A stretch of DNA of 26,605 nucleotides from a virus. The position numbers were made by a program, and so were the translations under genes. Positions 1 through 6,428 of the stretch are shown piece by piece; the stretch's first letter is position 1; the number at the start of each line of letters is the position of its first letter. The notes under the pieces are model-generated. The model ran no database searches. It had not been told where the DNA came from and saw nothing but the letters and a program-made list of their open reading frames with translations. The stretch spans positions 1-26,605 of the IMG/VR virus record IMGVR_UViG_3300043425_000517; one strand, given 5' to 3'.

Positions 1-8
1 GGAGAACA

Positions 9-236
9 TTGAAAAGGACAAGTATCGAGGCCATAGCGCGGTGGATGCGCGAGGTGGCCTTACAGAAAGACGGCTACGCGATCCTGACTAATAAGGATCT
101 AGCTGAACATCACGAAAAACTAATCAAGATCTACTATCACGCCGGCCGTTACGCCGGCGGCGCTAGGGATAAGACAGCAACAATGGCATACCGAACATTT
201 GAAAGGACAACCAATGGAAACAAAAACCCCAGGTGA
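9..236 (+). CDS. Hypothetical small early protein
   Basis: This encodes about 75 residues and I do not recognise a family. The protein is helical and charged, with a Gly/Tyr-rich middle (YYHAGRYAGGARDK). The frame is open to the left edge of the window, so the gene could begin upstream. The first start candidate is TTG at 9, preceded by GGAGA at 1-5; an internal ATG at 45 is the alternative. The stop (234-236) overlaps the next gene's start at 214 by 23 bases, as elsewhere in this early cluster. The overlap supports a real translated gene; the exact start is uncertain. Confidence 0.55.
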   Translation: MKRTSIEAIARWMREVALQKDGYAILTNKDLAEHHEKLIKIYYHAGRYAGGARDKTATMAYRTFERTTNGNKNPR

Positions 237-393
237 AGCAACTCGTGAATACTACCGAACGCAAGGGGCAGAGCGCGAGCGCGAACGGATACTTGCCGAG
301 CTAGAGAAACTACTAAATTATCGCCGCGATGCCTTATGGTCACCGGCTTACCTAATCGCAATAGTAAAGGACACTAAAAATGCTAATTTTTGA
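214..393 (+). CDS. Hypothetical small charged helical protein
   Basis: This 59-residue product has a run of Glu/Arg/Leu (ERERERILAELEKLL) that predicts an amphipathic helix or short coiled coil. I chose ATG 214 because a strong Shine-Dalgarno, GAAAGGACAACC, ends directly before it. A TTG at 199 in the same frame has no such site. The 3' end overlaps the methyltransferase start (380) by 14 bases, so the two are probably translationally coupled. The function is unknown. Confidence 0.6.
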   Translation: METKTPGEATREYYRTQGAERERERILAELEKLLNYRRDALWSPAYLIAIVKDTKNANF

Positions 394-1069
394 TTTCTTT
401 AGCGGAACTGGTTCGAGCACCGCTGGATTCGAGGAAGCAGGCGATACTGTGATTCGTTTCGAATTAGACACTTTTTTTGAGGCTGATGAACATTGCGACA
501 TTATGGACTTGACCCCAGAATACTTAGTCGCAAAGTATGGTCGGCCTGACTTTATTTGGGCATCTCCACCCTGTACGGCCTTTAGCGTAGCAAGTATCGG
601 CCATCATTGGGATAATTCGACCGGTCAGCCTTTACCGAAAACCTACGAGGCTAATTACAATCAACAGATAGTTTGGCACACTCGAAAACTAATAGAAGCC
701 CTGACCCCACGCTTCGGATTCCTTATAGAAAATCCACGAGGAATGTTGAGAAAGTTACCCCCAGTTCAGGGATTGGATAGAGTCACAATAACTTACTGCC
801 AATATGGCGATACGCGCCAAAAGCCGACTGATTTATGGGGAACTGTCCCTAATTGGAAACCTAGATCAGTTTGCTCACCCGGATCCGATTGCCACGAAGC
901 GGCTCCACGTGGTAGTCGAACAGGAACACAGGGATTACGAAACGCTAAAGAGCGTAGCCGTATTGCGCCGGAGTTATCAAGAGAATTACGAGAAGCGGTT
1001 TATAAGGAGTATCAAAAAATGGAAAGGACAACCAATGCCGATAATCAGAGGCAATCACTCATTCGATAG
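380..1069 (+). CDS. C5-cytosine DNA methyltransferase (Dcm-type, phage)
   Basis: This 229-residue protein has the core motifs of SAM-dependent 5-methylcytosine methyltransferases. Motif I (DFFSGTGS) is at residues 5-12 and binds SAM. The catalytic motif IV, ASPPC, is at 61-65 with nucleophile Cys65. An ENPRG motif VI equivalent is at 117-121. A QKPTDLWG segment follows at 137-144, and the C-terminal helix RSRIAPELSREL matches motif X. It is shorter than restriction-linked enzymes and has little room for a target recognition domain, which is usual for small phage enzymes. There is no adjacent restriction endonuclease, so it is a solitary modification enzyme. AAAGGA lies upstream of ATG 380. 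It probably supplies 5-methylcytosine for the TET-like dioxygenase at 7771; its sequence context cannot be read from the gene. Confidence 0.92.
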   Translation: MLIFDFFSGTGSSTAGFEEAGDTVIRFELDTFFEADEHCDIMDLTPEYLVAKYGRPDFIWASPPCTAFSVASIGHHWDNSTGQPLPKTYEANYNQQIVWHTRKLIEALTPRFGFLIENPRGMLRKLPPVQGLDRVTITYCQYGDTRQKPTDLWGTVPNWKPRSVCSPGSDCHEAAPRGSRTGTQGLRNAKERSRIAPELSRELREAVYKEYQKMERTTNADNQRQSLIR

Positions 1070-1832
1070 TCAATTCACCCAGATCCCGAACTCTTGGCTA
1101 AGAGATAGTCGGCTGAGCCTGAAGGCAATCGGGCTACTAGCTCAGTTGCTAAGTCACAGTCCAGGTTGGTCAGTTTCGATTAGTCAGCTAGCCAAGGCCA
1201 ATGATTGCGGCTCGGATTTAATCCGGTCAGCGGTCAAAGAACTAGAAAGTTCCGGCTATTTAGAGCGCTCCCAAAGCCGGATCGAGAACCGCTTTGGCGA
1301 GGCCGTTTGGCGGACTACCGACCCATCGGATTTTCCGTCATCGGCTTTTCCGTCATCGGGAAACCCGATACATAAGAATACTAATTCAAAGAATACTGAA
1401 AGAAAGAAAGTATATGACGATTGGTTCGACCAGTTCTGGGATGCCTATCCACGCAAAGTGGGCAAGGCTACGGCTAGAAAGGTCTTTCTAAAGCTAGGCG
1501 AGGACGGATGCCACGCGGTAGCCGGCGCTCGCCGGTTCGCTAACGACCCTAACCTGCCGCCAGTTCAGTTCATACCCCATCCGACCACTTGGCTAAACCG
1601 CGAGGGATGGCTAGACGAGGATCTGCCGGCTCGGGAAAAGACGCCTGAGGATCTGGTAGCAATTAGGGCTGAAAAGGCCGCTAAAGAGCGCCTAGCCTCT
1701 GAACAGTACCTAAGAGAGCAAGAGGCCATAGCGAAAATGGCCGTACCAGCGCCTAGATGCGCTCACGGATCTAATCCGGCGCTTTGCCTAAGGTGTTTTG
1801 CTAAGTCTAAAGCGGTGGAAAATGATAGCTAG
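1035..1832 (+). CDS. Winged-helix replication initiator / replisome organiser
   Basis: This 265-residue protein has an N-terminal winged-helix domain (about residues 11-82), including IPNSWLRDSRLSLKAIGLL and a recognition-helix region near SDLIRSAVKELESSGYLER. A Ser/Pro/Asn-rich linker (about 95-117) follows, then the conserved FWDAYPRKVGKATARKVF block (124-141) and HPTTWLNREGW found in phage replication proteins. The C-terminus carries a possible zinc knuckle (C232, H234, C241, C244). ATG 1035 is preferred over upstream TTG starts in the same frame because GGAAAGGACAACC precedes it, matching the site at 201-213. It overlaps the methyltransferase by 35 bases. Its role is probably origin binding and helicase loading, with SSB and RusA genes downstream. 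The linker DNA contains tandem repeats (separate entry). Confidence 0.8.
   Translation: MPIIRGNHSFDSQFTQIPNSWLRDSRLSLKAIGLLAQLLSHSPGWSVSISQLAKANDCGSDLIRSAVKELESSGYLERSQSRIENRFGEAVWRTTDPSDFPSSAFPSSGNPIHKNTNSKNTERKKVYDDWFDQFWDAYPRKVGKATARKVFLKLGEDGCHAVAGARRFANDPNLPPVQFIPHPTTWLNREGWLDEDLPAREKTPEDLVAIRAEKAAKERLASEQYLREQEAIAKMAVPAPRCAHGSNPALCLRCFAKSKAVENDS
1331..1402. repeat. Tandem 15-bp repeats plus A-rich tract; candidate origin inside initiator gene
   Basis: TTTTCCGTCATCGG occurs at 1331-1344 and again at 1346-1359, giving a 15-base period. It is followed by AAGAATACT at 1374-1382 and 1389-1397, also 15 bases apart, in an A-rich stretch running to about 1410. All of this lies in the low-complexity linker of the initiator gene. 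Lambdoid O genes carry their origin iterons and AT-rich unwinding region in the same position. That this is the origin here is inference. In-frame duplication of a flexible linker (period of five codons) is the simple alternative. Confidence 0.4.
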
Positions 1833-1850
1833 TAGCACTAGTCTAGATTT

Positions 1851-2138
1851 GTGGAAGAACGCGTATGTTTCCGTTGTGGAATCAACCGCGATCTCCCCAC
1901 GAAGCGATCGGGCAAGCGTGATCTTTGTAGGGATTGTCGCGTGAGGGTTGAGCACATAATTCGCTATGGAAAAGGCGAAGTGTGCTTAGCTTGGCGCGGC
2001 GATTTTGACGAAAATGACAACCCGATACACGATGGCAAGTTATTTATGCCCGGTGAGCGCACCTGCAATCATCGTGACTGTATAAACCCTGAACACATAA
2101 AACAGAGAGGACGAACCCAAGATGGCTATTCAAATTGA
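1851..2138 (+). CDS. Small zinc-binding, HNH-like protein
   Basis: This 95-residue protein has a first CxxC at C6/C9 and a second at C26/C29, forming a zinc ribbon. The C-terminal half ends with CNHRDCINPEH (residues 72-82). That resembles the second half of HNH endonucleases of the CxNPxH type. The first catalytic His of an HNH core is not evident, so it may be a non-catalytic DNA-binding relative. GTG 1851 is the only reasonable start, since a stop at 1839-1841 lies in frame; no clear Shine-Dalgarno is seen. It overlaps the SSB start at 2122 by 17 bases. Confidence 0.65.
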   Translation: MEERVCFRCGINRDLPTKRSGKRDLCRDCRVRVEHIIRYGKGEVCLAWRGDFDENDNPIHDGKLFMPGERTCNHRDCINPEHIKQRGRTQDGYSN

Positions 2139-2427
2139 GTTCTCAGGTTACATCAACGAAGTAAAGAAGTTCGAGTGGGGAACTGTTTATGACATCTCCC
2201 ACGCTCAGCGCCAGCAATCCGAAAGCGGAGAATGGACAACGGCTGGCTACGATTACTTTTCGGTTATCGGAGATCCAGGCTTTGAAAAGGATCAGCGCGT
2301 AACCGTAAAAGGCCGGCTAAAAACCAAGAAATACGACAAGCGTGACGGATCTAAGGGCATAACCCTAGAAGTTCGCGCCGAAACTATTGAGCTATACAAA
2401 AACGCTAAGGCAGACGCGCCGTTCTAA
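2122..2427 (+). CDS. ssb: Single-stranded DNA-binding protein
   Basis: This 101-residue OB-fold-like protein has alternating beta-strand segments (IEFSGYINEV, YDYFSVIGD, QRVTVKGRLKTKKY, ITLEVRAETIEL). It ends in DAPF, resembling the DDIPF-type SSB tail that recruits replication and repair partners. It is much shorter than bacterial SSB (about 170 residues) because the long disordered linker is missing, as in some phage SSBs. AGAGAGGA upstream of ATG 2122 is the ribosome binding site. It sits between the replication initiator and the RusA-like resolvase, and its stop overlaps the latter's start (TAATG). The role is inferred from fold pattern, tail and context. Confidence 0.75.
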   Translation: MAIQIEFSGYINEVKKFEWGTVYDISHAQRQQSESGEWTTAGYDYFSVIGDPGFEKDQRVTVKGRLKTKKYDKRDGSKGITLEVRAETIELYKNAKADAPF

Positions 2428-2861
2428 TGGACGAGTTCGTAGTTCCAGGGCAACCCATACCGCAAGGATCTATGCGGCACGTCGGCGGCGGCCGGATCGT
2501 GAGCAAAAATCCCAAGCTAAAGAAGTGGCGTGAGCGGATCGCCAAGGTCGTAAATGATCAAGTGGGTAGCCCTGGACTTACGGATCCGGTGAGCGTAACA
2601 GTCTTATTTCAGCTCCAAAAGCCCGAAAGCGCTAAAAGGGATTACCCGACTGTTCCACCCGACCTAGACAAGCTCCAGAGAGCTATTGGGGACGCTTTGA
2701 GCATAGACGCCGGCTATCTAAAGGACGATGCCCAGATCATAGAGTGGCACGCGACTAAGCAATACGGCGAACCCAGCGTAATTATTCGGGTCGTTCCGTT
2801 ATCAAAAAGTTATACAGAAAAGCCGACTAAAAGTAGCCGAAAAGGATCTAAACCGCGCTAA
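2427..2861 (+). CDS. rusA: RusA-family Holliday junction resolvase
   Basis: This 144-residue protein matches RusA in length and layout. It begins with FVVPGQPIPQGSMRH, where the family often has PxPKGRPR. The acidic catalytic patch is PPDLDKLQRAIGDAL (residues 77-90) followed by YLKDDAQI (97-104), so D79, D81, K82, D100 and D101 are candidates for metal binding and catalysis. RusA dimers resolve Holliday junctions formed during phage recombination and replication, which would help remove branches before packaging. The start overlaps the SSB stop as TAATG. The C-terminus is a basic tail (KPTKSSRKGSKPR). Confidence 0.88.
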   Translation: MDEFVVPGQPIPQGSMRHVGGGRIVSKNPKLKKWRERIAKVVNDQVGSPGLTDPVSVTVLFQLQKPESAKRDYPTVPPDLDKLQRAIGDALSIDAGYLKDDAQIIEWHATKQYGEPSVIIRVVPLSKSYTEKPTKSSRKGSKPR

Positions 2862-2902
2862 AGTAGTTACAAGCTAAAAAAGCTAAAACGAAAGGACTAA
2901 AG

Positions 2903-3064
2903 ATGAACAAGGCAAAGAGAACTATGGCCGGCGGCGGATCGTATAACTACCGAGGCTACCAAATCGAAAAGATTGACGGCCGCTGGATTTCGCTACGAAA
3001 CCTAACCGGCACCAAAACCCTAAAAGATGCGAAGTTTCTAATTGACCAAAGATTGGACGCCTAA
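2903..3064 (+). CDS. Hypothetical 53-residue protein
   Basis: ATG 2903 follows GAAAGGACTAAAG, the standard ribosome binding site of this phage. The product begins MNKAKRTMAGGGSYNYRG and continues with a YQIEKIDGRWISLR segment, then KTLKDAKFLIDQRLDA. The pattern (short beta hairpin plus one helix) is common in tiny actinophage proteins, but I assign no function. Its TAA overlaps the next ATG (TAATG at 3062-3066), indicating translational coupling. Confidence 0.7.
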   Translation: MNKAKRTMAGGGSYNYRGYQIEKIDGRWISLRNLTGTKTLKDAKFLIDQRLDA

Positions 3065-3195
3065 TGAAGATCTGGCTAACAATCCGCAGGCCGGTTGGGA
3101 TCGTACTAATGGCCGGTGTGTTATTTCTAGTATTAGTAGCACTTCACGCGATCCCGGAACTGTTAGTTCGACTAATGTTCGGGATGCCGCTATGA
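3064..3195 (+). CDS. Small single-pass membrane protein
   Basis: The 43-residue product starts MKIWLTIRRPVG, followed by a hydrophobic segment (about residues 12-29, IVLMAGVLFLVLVALHAI) and a second mildly hydrophobic tail. Positive residues precede the segment, suggesting the N-terminus is cytoplasmic. It is coupled on both sides: TAATG with the gene before and ATGA with the gene after (3192). These overlaps make it more likely to be real than its length alone would. The function is unknown; small phage membrane proteins can act in superinfection exclusion or lysis. Confidence 0.65.
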   Translation: MKIWLTIRRPVGIVLMAGVLFLVLVALHAIPELLVRLMFGMPL

Positions 3196-3431
3196 AAACC
3201 CTGGCCGATCTAATGGAACACGAATGGTTAGTTGGTAGTTTTGATGGCCACGCGATCTTTTGGAACCATAGCTCGACTTTTACTACTTACCGGATCTTCG
3301 ATGACGGCAAAGCCGAACCAGTAACAACTAACACCGCATACTGCCCTGATCACTTAGCAGAACCTAAAAGGATCAGATGGGCAATCTTCACCGGTCGCGA
3401 ACTAGCGGCCGAATACGCAAAGGACAACTAA
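3192..3431 (+). CDS. Hypothetical 79-residue protein
   Basis: The protein begins MKTLADLMEHEWLVGSFDGH and contains a predicted beta-rich middle (AIFWNHSSTFTTYRIFDDG). It ends RELAAEYAKDN. I recognise no family. ATG 3192 overlaps the membrane protein stop as ATGA; a TTG at 3042 in the same frame would bury two upstream genes and is not favoured. Its stop overlaps the next gene as TAATG. Confidence 0.6.
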   Translation: MKTLADLMEHEWLVGSFDGHAIFWNHSSTFTTYRIFDDGKAEPVTTNTAYCPDHLAEPKRIRWAIFTGRELAAEYAKDN

Positions 3432-3634
3432 TGAGAAAACTAGAGCAAGCAAAATCCATACTAGAACTTAGCCAACTTTCAGGCCGGCTAGCTAATGAGG
3501 TAGATGAAGCGTTAGAACGCGCTAAGCACGATCTAAATGTCGAAAATCTACAAGAGAGTTACCTAAAGCTACAAGAGTGGCTAATGTGCCGCAACGAACT
3601 AAAAGAAAGGCTAGACGCGTGGGAAACCAACTAA
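3431..3634 (+). CDS. Hypothetical helical protein (coiled-coil-like)
   Basis: This 67-residue product is almost all helical, with regular Leu spacing (LEQAKSILELSQLSGRLANE and later LKLQEWLMCRNELKERL). A short coiled coil or helical hairpin is likely. AAAGGACAACTA precedes ATG 3431, and the start overlaps the previous stop. Its 3' end overlaps the HTH gene start at 3619. The function is unknown. Confidence 0.6.
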   Translation: MRKLEQAKSILELSQLSGRLANEVDEALERAKHDLNVENLQESYLKLQEWLMCRNELKERLDAWETN

Positions 3635-3822
3635 CAAAAGATTTATACACACCTAAAGAAGCCGCAGAGCTAACTGGCGCACACCTAAACACGGTGTATC
3701 GCTGGATCCGCACCGGCTACTTACCGGCGATCGTAAAAGGCCCACGCCGGATCTTTGTAACAAAAGAAAGCATTGAAACCGTACTAACAGGAGAGGACTA
3801 TGCCACACGCAAGAACGACTGA
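3619..3822 (+). CDS. Excisionase/MerR-like helix-turn-helix DNA-binding protein
   Basis: This 67-residue protein matches the compact helix-turn-helix domain of excisionases and MerR-like regulators. The core reads LYTPKEAAELTGAHLNTVYR (residues 9-28), then WIRTGYLPAIVKGPRRIFV, a recognition helix followed by the beta wing. I prefer GTG 3619 over GTG 3577 because AGAAAGG lies eight bases upstream. No integrase is visible in the window, so a role as transcription regulator is as likely as recombination directionality factor. It overlaps the next gene at ATG 3800. Confidence 0.75.
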   Translation: MGNQLTKDLYTPKEAAELTGAHLNTVYRWIRTGYLPAIVKGPRRIFVTKESIETVLTGEDYATRKND

Positions 3823-4123
3823 TCCGATTACGAGCCACGAAGCGGCCGCCTCGGTCACCAATCTAACCGCAACAAAGCGATTTATTCTCTGGCTATTCGA
3901 CAAGTTCGGATACCTAACGGACGAAGAACTTTACGCGCAATACTGCCGGTATATGTCTAGTGGTGACGCACCAATGGCTAGCTCATCCGGCGTAAGATCG
4001 CGCCGCGCTGAACTAACCCAAGAGCACTATCTATTCAACTCCGGCCGCCTAGCTAAAACAGCAAGCGGACGGAATGCGATTATTTGGACGAACGTGAACA
4101 GACTAGGGATAAGCGATGAGTGA
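3800..4123 (+). CDS. Winged-helix-like phage protein (DPxTSHEAA type)
   Basis: This 107-residue protein opens with TTDPITSHEAAASV and ends with GRLAKTASGRNAIIWTNVNR, around a central SGVRSRRAELTQEHYLF segment. Proteins of this layout are common in actinophage early regions and look like winged-helix DNA-binding proteins, but the biological role is not established. GAGAGGACT lies directly before ATG 3800. It overlaps its neighbours on both sides (23 and 8 bases). Confidence 0.65.
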   Translation: MPHARTTDPITSHEAAASVTNLTATKRFILWLFDKFGYLTDEELYAQYCRYMSSGDAPMASSSGVRSRRAELTQEHYLFNSGRLAKTASGRNAIIWTNVNRLGISDE

Positions 4124-4307
4124 ATTGAACGACCTAATTGCCCGGTCTAGCGTGGTCGCTTTCAATAGCGGCGTAGACGCCGGCAAGCGTGACGCAGAGA
4201 AAAGAGTAATGCGGATCCTAGACGAATTAGCTATGGATTCTGAACACGGCGAATACGCTTACATCGGCGACATCAAAGACTACATAAAGGACGAAACGAT
4301 CAAATGA
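4116..4307 (+). CDS. Hypothetical 63-residue protein with GxxAGKRDA motif
   Basis: The product is helical and acidic, and contains NSGVDAGKRDAEKRVMRIL. The same GxxAGKRDA motif recurs in the gene at 4437, and 17 bases of the DNA are identical (4179-4195 and 4494-4510). ATG 4116 overlaps the previous stop; its own TGA overlaps the next ATG at 4304 (ATGA). The function is unknown. Confidence 0.6.
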   Translation: MSELNDLIARSSVVAFNSGVDAGKRDAEKRVMRILDELAMDSEHGEYAYIGDIKDYIKDETIK

Positions 4308-4453
4308 TTTTTGAATACGCAATAGCAATCTTGGTAGCGCTAGGCCTTATCTTCGCCGGCATAATCGGACTGACGGTAATTTACTTAGTCTTTGCCGAGT
4401 GGCACTTCATCTACAAGAAATGGCAGGTACGCAAAAATGGAACAACCGAATAA
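4304..4453 (+). CDS. Small single-pass membrane protein
   Basis: The 49-residue product has a long hydrophobic stretch starting near residue 5 (AIAILVALGLIFAGIIGLTV), followed by YLVF and a basic tail (YKKWQVRKNGTTE). This suggests a membrane anchor with a cytoplasmic C-terminus. It starts in an ATGA overlap with the gene before and overlaps the gene at 4437 by 17 bases. The function is unknown. Confidence 0.65.
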   Translation: MIFEYAIAILVALGLIFAGIIGLTVIYLVFAEWHFIYKKWQVRKNGTTE

Positions 4454-4766
4454 TGACTGTAACTGTATTGAACACTTTTGCTGTGGCTATGAAGCCGGCA
4501 AGCGTGACGCGACGCGAAAGCCAGTTATGCGGATGAGCCATAGCGCGATCTGGGACATCTCGGCTTTCAATCTAGACCGGCGATACGAGGGCAACTACGC
4601 GGTGACTATCTATCACCGCGAGGGTAATGGCGTGTTTAGCGGATCTAAAACCTGGATGCTGGCGCTAGAGATCCTTACGGAGAGGTGTGGCACGAACATT
4701 ACGCGCCTAACTTTTGCGCCAGACGAAAATGTAAAAACTTACGAATACGAACTAACCGAGGACTAA
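4437..4766 (+). CDS. Hypothetical 109-residue Cys-rich protein with GxxAGKRDA motif
   Basis: The N-terminus carries five Cys in a short span (CNCIEHFCCGY), a possible metal site, followed by GYEAGKRDATRKPVMRM, which resembles the gene at 4116. The remainder is mixed alpha/beta (NYAVTIYHREG, KTWMLALEILTERCG). I chose ATG 4437 because it gives a modest 17-base overlap; the upstream in-frame start at 4392 would overlap the membrane protein much more. No clear Shine-Dalgarno is present, suggesting coupling. The function is unknown. Confidence 0.55.
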   Translation: MEQPNNDCNCIEHFCCGYEAGKRDATRKPVMRMSHSAIWDISAFNLDRRYEGNYAVTIYHREGNGVFSGSKTWMLALEILTERCGTNITRLTFAPDENVKTYEYELTED

Positions 4767-4888
4767 TGGAGATCTTGATTTGGTTGGGCGTGTTTGCTTT
4801 GCTAGTAGCTTCCTATGTTTACATTGGCTATTGGGTTCTATTAGTTCTAATTAGATGGATCAACGAAAAGGGCAAAGATGAGTATTGA
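4766..4888 (+). CDS. Tiny membrane protein
   Basis: The 40-residue product is mostly one hydrophobic segment (ILIWLGVFALLVASYVYIGY, then WVLLVLI), ending in a charged tail (RWINEKGKDEY). The start is the TAATG overlap with the previous stop. The 3' end overlaps the next membrane protein at 4878 by 11 bases. The function is unknown. Confidence 0.6.
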   Translation: MEILIWLGVFALLVASYVYIGYWVLLVLIRWINEKGKDEY

Positions 4889-5111
4889 AATTTGGTTCGC
4901 GCTCGCTATGGGCGTGTTGTTAGGCTTCGCCTTAGGCTTCGGCGTAATGCTAGCTATACATAAAAACAATCAAGAACAGGAACTAGAGGATTACTATATG
5001 GCCGGTTATCAAACCGGTCTAAGACGCGGCAAGTTCAAAGCGGAACAAGAGCGGAGTAAAGAAAATGCTAGAAGATCTAACACCACCACCACACAGACTA
5101 CTAACCTGTAA
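4878..5111 (+). CDS. Membrane-anchored hypothetical protein
   Basis: This 77-residue protein has an N-terminal Gly-rich hydrophobic segment (about residues 5-27, including GVLLGFALGFGVML), then a charged helical domain with YMAGYQTGLRRGKFKAEQER. That stretch again has the G-x3-G-x-R style seen in the genes at 4116 and 4437. AAGGGCAAAG precedes ATG 4878. It overlaps the next gene by 47 bases. The function is unknown. Confidence 0.6.
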   Translation: MSIEIWFALAMGVLLGFALGFGVMLAIHKNNQEQELEDYYMAGYQTGLRRGKFKAEQERSKENARRSNTTTTQTTNL

Positions 5112-5292
5112 GGTCGCAACAGTGCTGGCCGATCTAGAAGTCAAAGACCAAAAAATACTTCTAGAAGCTCTAGACGATACGGACAAGTGGGGTCACAGCC
5201 CACTATCTAGAGCCTTACGATCTAAAGGAATACAGATCGCTGATACGACAATAGCTAGGCACAGAGCCGGCGAATGTCGGTGTGAGAATTAG
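5065..5292 (+). CDS. Small helix-turn-helix-like phage protein
   Basis: This 75-residue protein has the pattern CKVATVLADLEVKDQKILLEAL, then SPLSRALRSKGIQIADTTIA and RHRAGECRC. Similar small proteins recur in actinophages, usually near HNH and metallophosphoesterase genes, and look like helix-turn-helix proteins with Cys residues at both ends. GGAGTAAAG precedes ATG 5065. Eight of its eleven Leu codons are CTA, illustrating the codon bias of this genome. Confidence 0.65.
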   Translation: MLEDLTPPPHRLLTCKVATVLADLEVKDQKILLEALDDTDKWGHSPLSRALRSKGIQIADTTIARHRAGECRCEN

Positions 5293-5301
5293 ACTGAGCT
5301 A

Positions 5302-6426
5302 ATGCTAGAAAATCTAGAACCAGCGCCAAAGATCGAGCAACAACCATTCGGCAAACCAGCAGTTGAGTTTGACGGAACTGAGGGAACGGCCGTAACCCCT
5401 GGCCTGACCAGCTCAGCTAACTTTACGGAGTTTCTAACCGAGGCTGGATTTGACGCGGATCTATACGAAGTCGTAGGAACACCGCGCACTAGCAAATGGC
5501 AACGATACGATGGCGAGTGGCTAACTAGCTACCGCTTTCACTTTCGCCTAAAGGTTGGCGGCGGCGAGGATCTAAAGCTACTTTGGTCACGCGCCAAGGC
5601 TCATAAGCCGGCCGATCTAAAACCTAACAAATGTACGATTGTGGTCGGGTGGTCAGATACCCAGACCGGCAAGACCGGATCGCGAGGCAACACTACGGAT
5701 CTAATCGCTAGGATCCAAAGCAAACAGCAAGCACTAGAGGCTTTCATCAAGCAACATAAACCGGAAGCCGCGGTGTTCCTAAATGTTGGCGACAGTATCG
5801 AGGGATTCGAGAATGTGGCTAGCCAAATGTTTACGAACGATCTATCCGTAATGGAGCAGGTAGATCTAGAGGCAACTTTTCAATGGGAAACCCTAAAGCT
5901 CCTAGCCAAGCTAACCGGTAATGTTACGGCCGCGGCAGTCGGATCTAATCACTGTCAATGGCGGCGCGGCAAGGATAAGTTAGGGAACGCCCTAGACGAT
6001 TGGGGTATCCACATACAGCGCCAGCTAGCTAGGTTAGCTAAGGAAACTAACACGCCAATCAAGTTCTTTGAGCCACAGCCCTACGATGAGTCACTAGCAA
6101 TCCCTGTCTATGACGAGGTGCTAGGTCTGGCTCACGGTCATCAGGTCAATAGGCCAGAGAACATACCTAACTGGTGGCGCGGTCAAAGCCACGGCGATCA
6201 GGCCGTAGGCGAGGCCACAATCCTAAACACCGGCCACTACCATCACCTACGAGTTACGGAAACCGGCCGCAAGGCTGGCCGATCTAAATGGTGGATTCAA
6301 ATGCCAACCTTAGACAACGGCTCAGACTGGTACCGACAGAACTTCGGTGACGATAGCGATCCCGGACTGGTTGTCTATCTGCTATACCCAGACCAGAGAT
6401 TTAGCGGAACAGTCTATAAACTCTAG
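5302..6426 (+). CDS. Calcineurin-like metallophosphoesterase
   Basis: This 374-residue protein has the motif series of the dimetal phosphoesterase fold. It contains WSD (D119), NVGDSIEG (D164), VGSNHCQWR (N216-H217), LAHGHQV (H278, H280) and TGHYHH (H302, H304, H305). The first 90 residues are a separate N-terminal segment with SKWQRYDGEWLTSYRFHF. Phage enzymes of this group may process DNA or nucleotides, but the substrate is unknown. No good Shine-Dalgarno is visible before ATG 5302. It is followed three bases later by the FmdB-like gene and then HNH, consistent with a DNA-metabolism cluster. Confidence 0.8.
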   Translation: MLENLEPAPKIEQQPFGKPAVEFDGTEGTAVTPGLTSSANFTEFLTEAGFDADLYEVVGTPRTSKWQRYDGEWLTSYRFHFRLKVGGGEDLKLLWSRAKAHKPADLKPNKCTIVVGWSDTQTGKTGSRGNTTDLIARIQSKQQALEAFIKQHKPEAAVFLNVGDSIEGFENVASQMFTNDLSVMEQVDLEATFQWETLKLLAKLTGNVTAAAVGSNHCQWRRGKDKLGNALDDWGIHIQRQLARLAKETNTPIKFFEPQPYDESLAIPVYDEVLGLAHGHQVNRPENIPNWWRGQSHGDQAVGEATILNTGHYHHLRVTETGRKAGRSKWWIQMPTLDNGSDWYRQNFGDDSDPGLVVYLLYPDQRFSGTVYKL

Positions 6427-6428
6427 GT

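Noticed and set aside
3042-3191. TTG 3042 as start of the 79-residue hypothetical protein
   Set aside because: The region is better explained by the end of the 53-residue gene and a coupled small membrane protein with an ATGA overlap.
3577-3618. GTG 3577 as start of the HTH protein
   Set aside because: GTG 3619 has AGAAAGG at good spacing and gives the compact family length; the extra residues are basic and not part of the domain.
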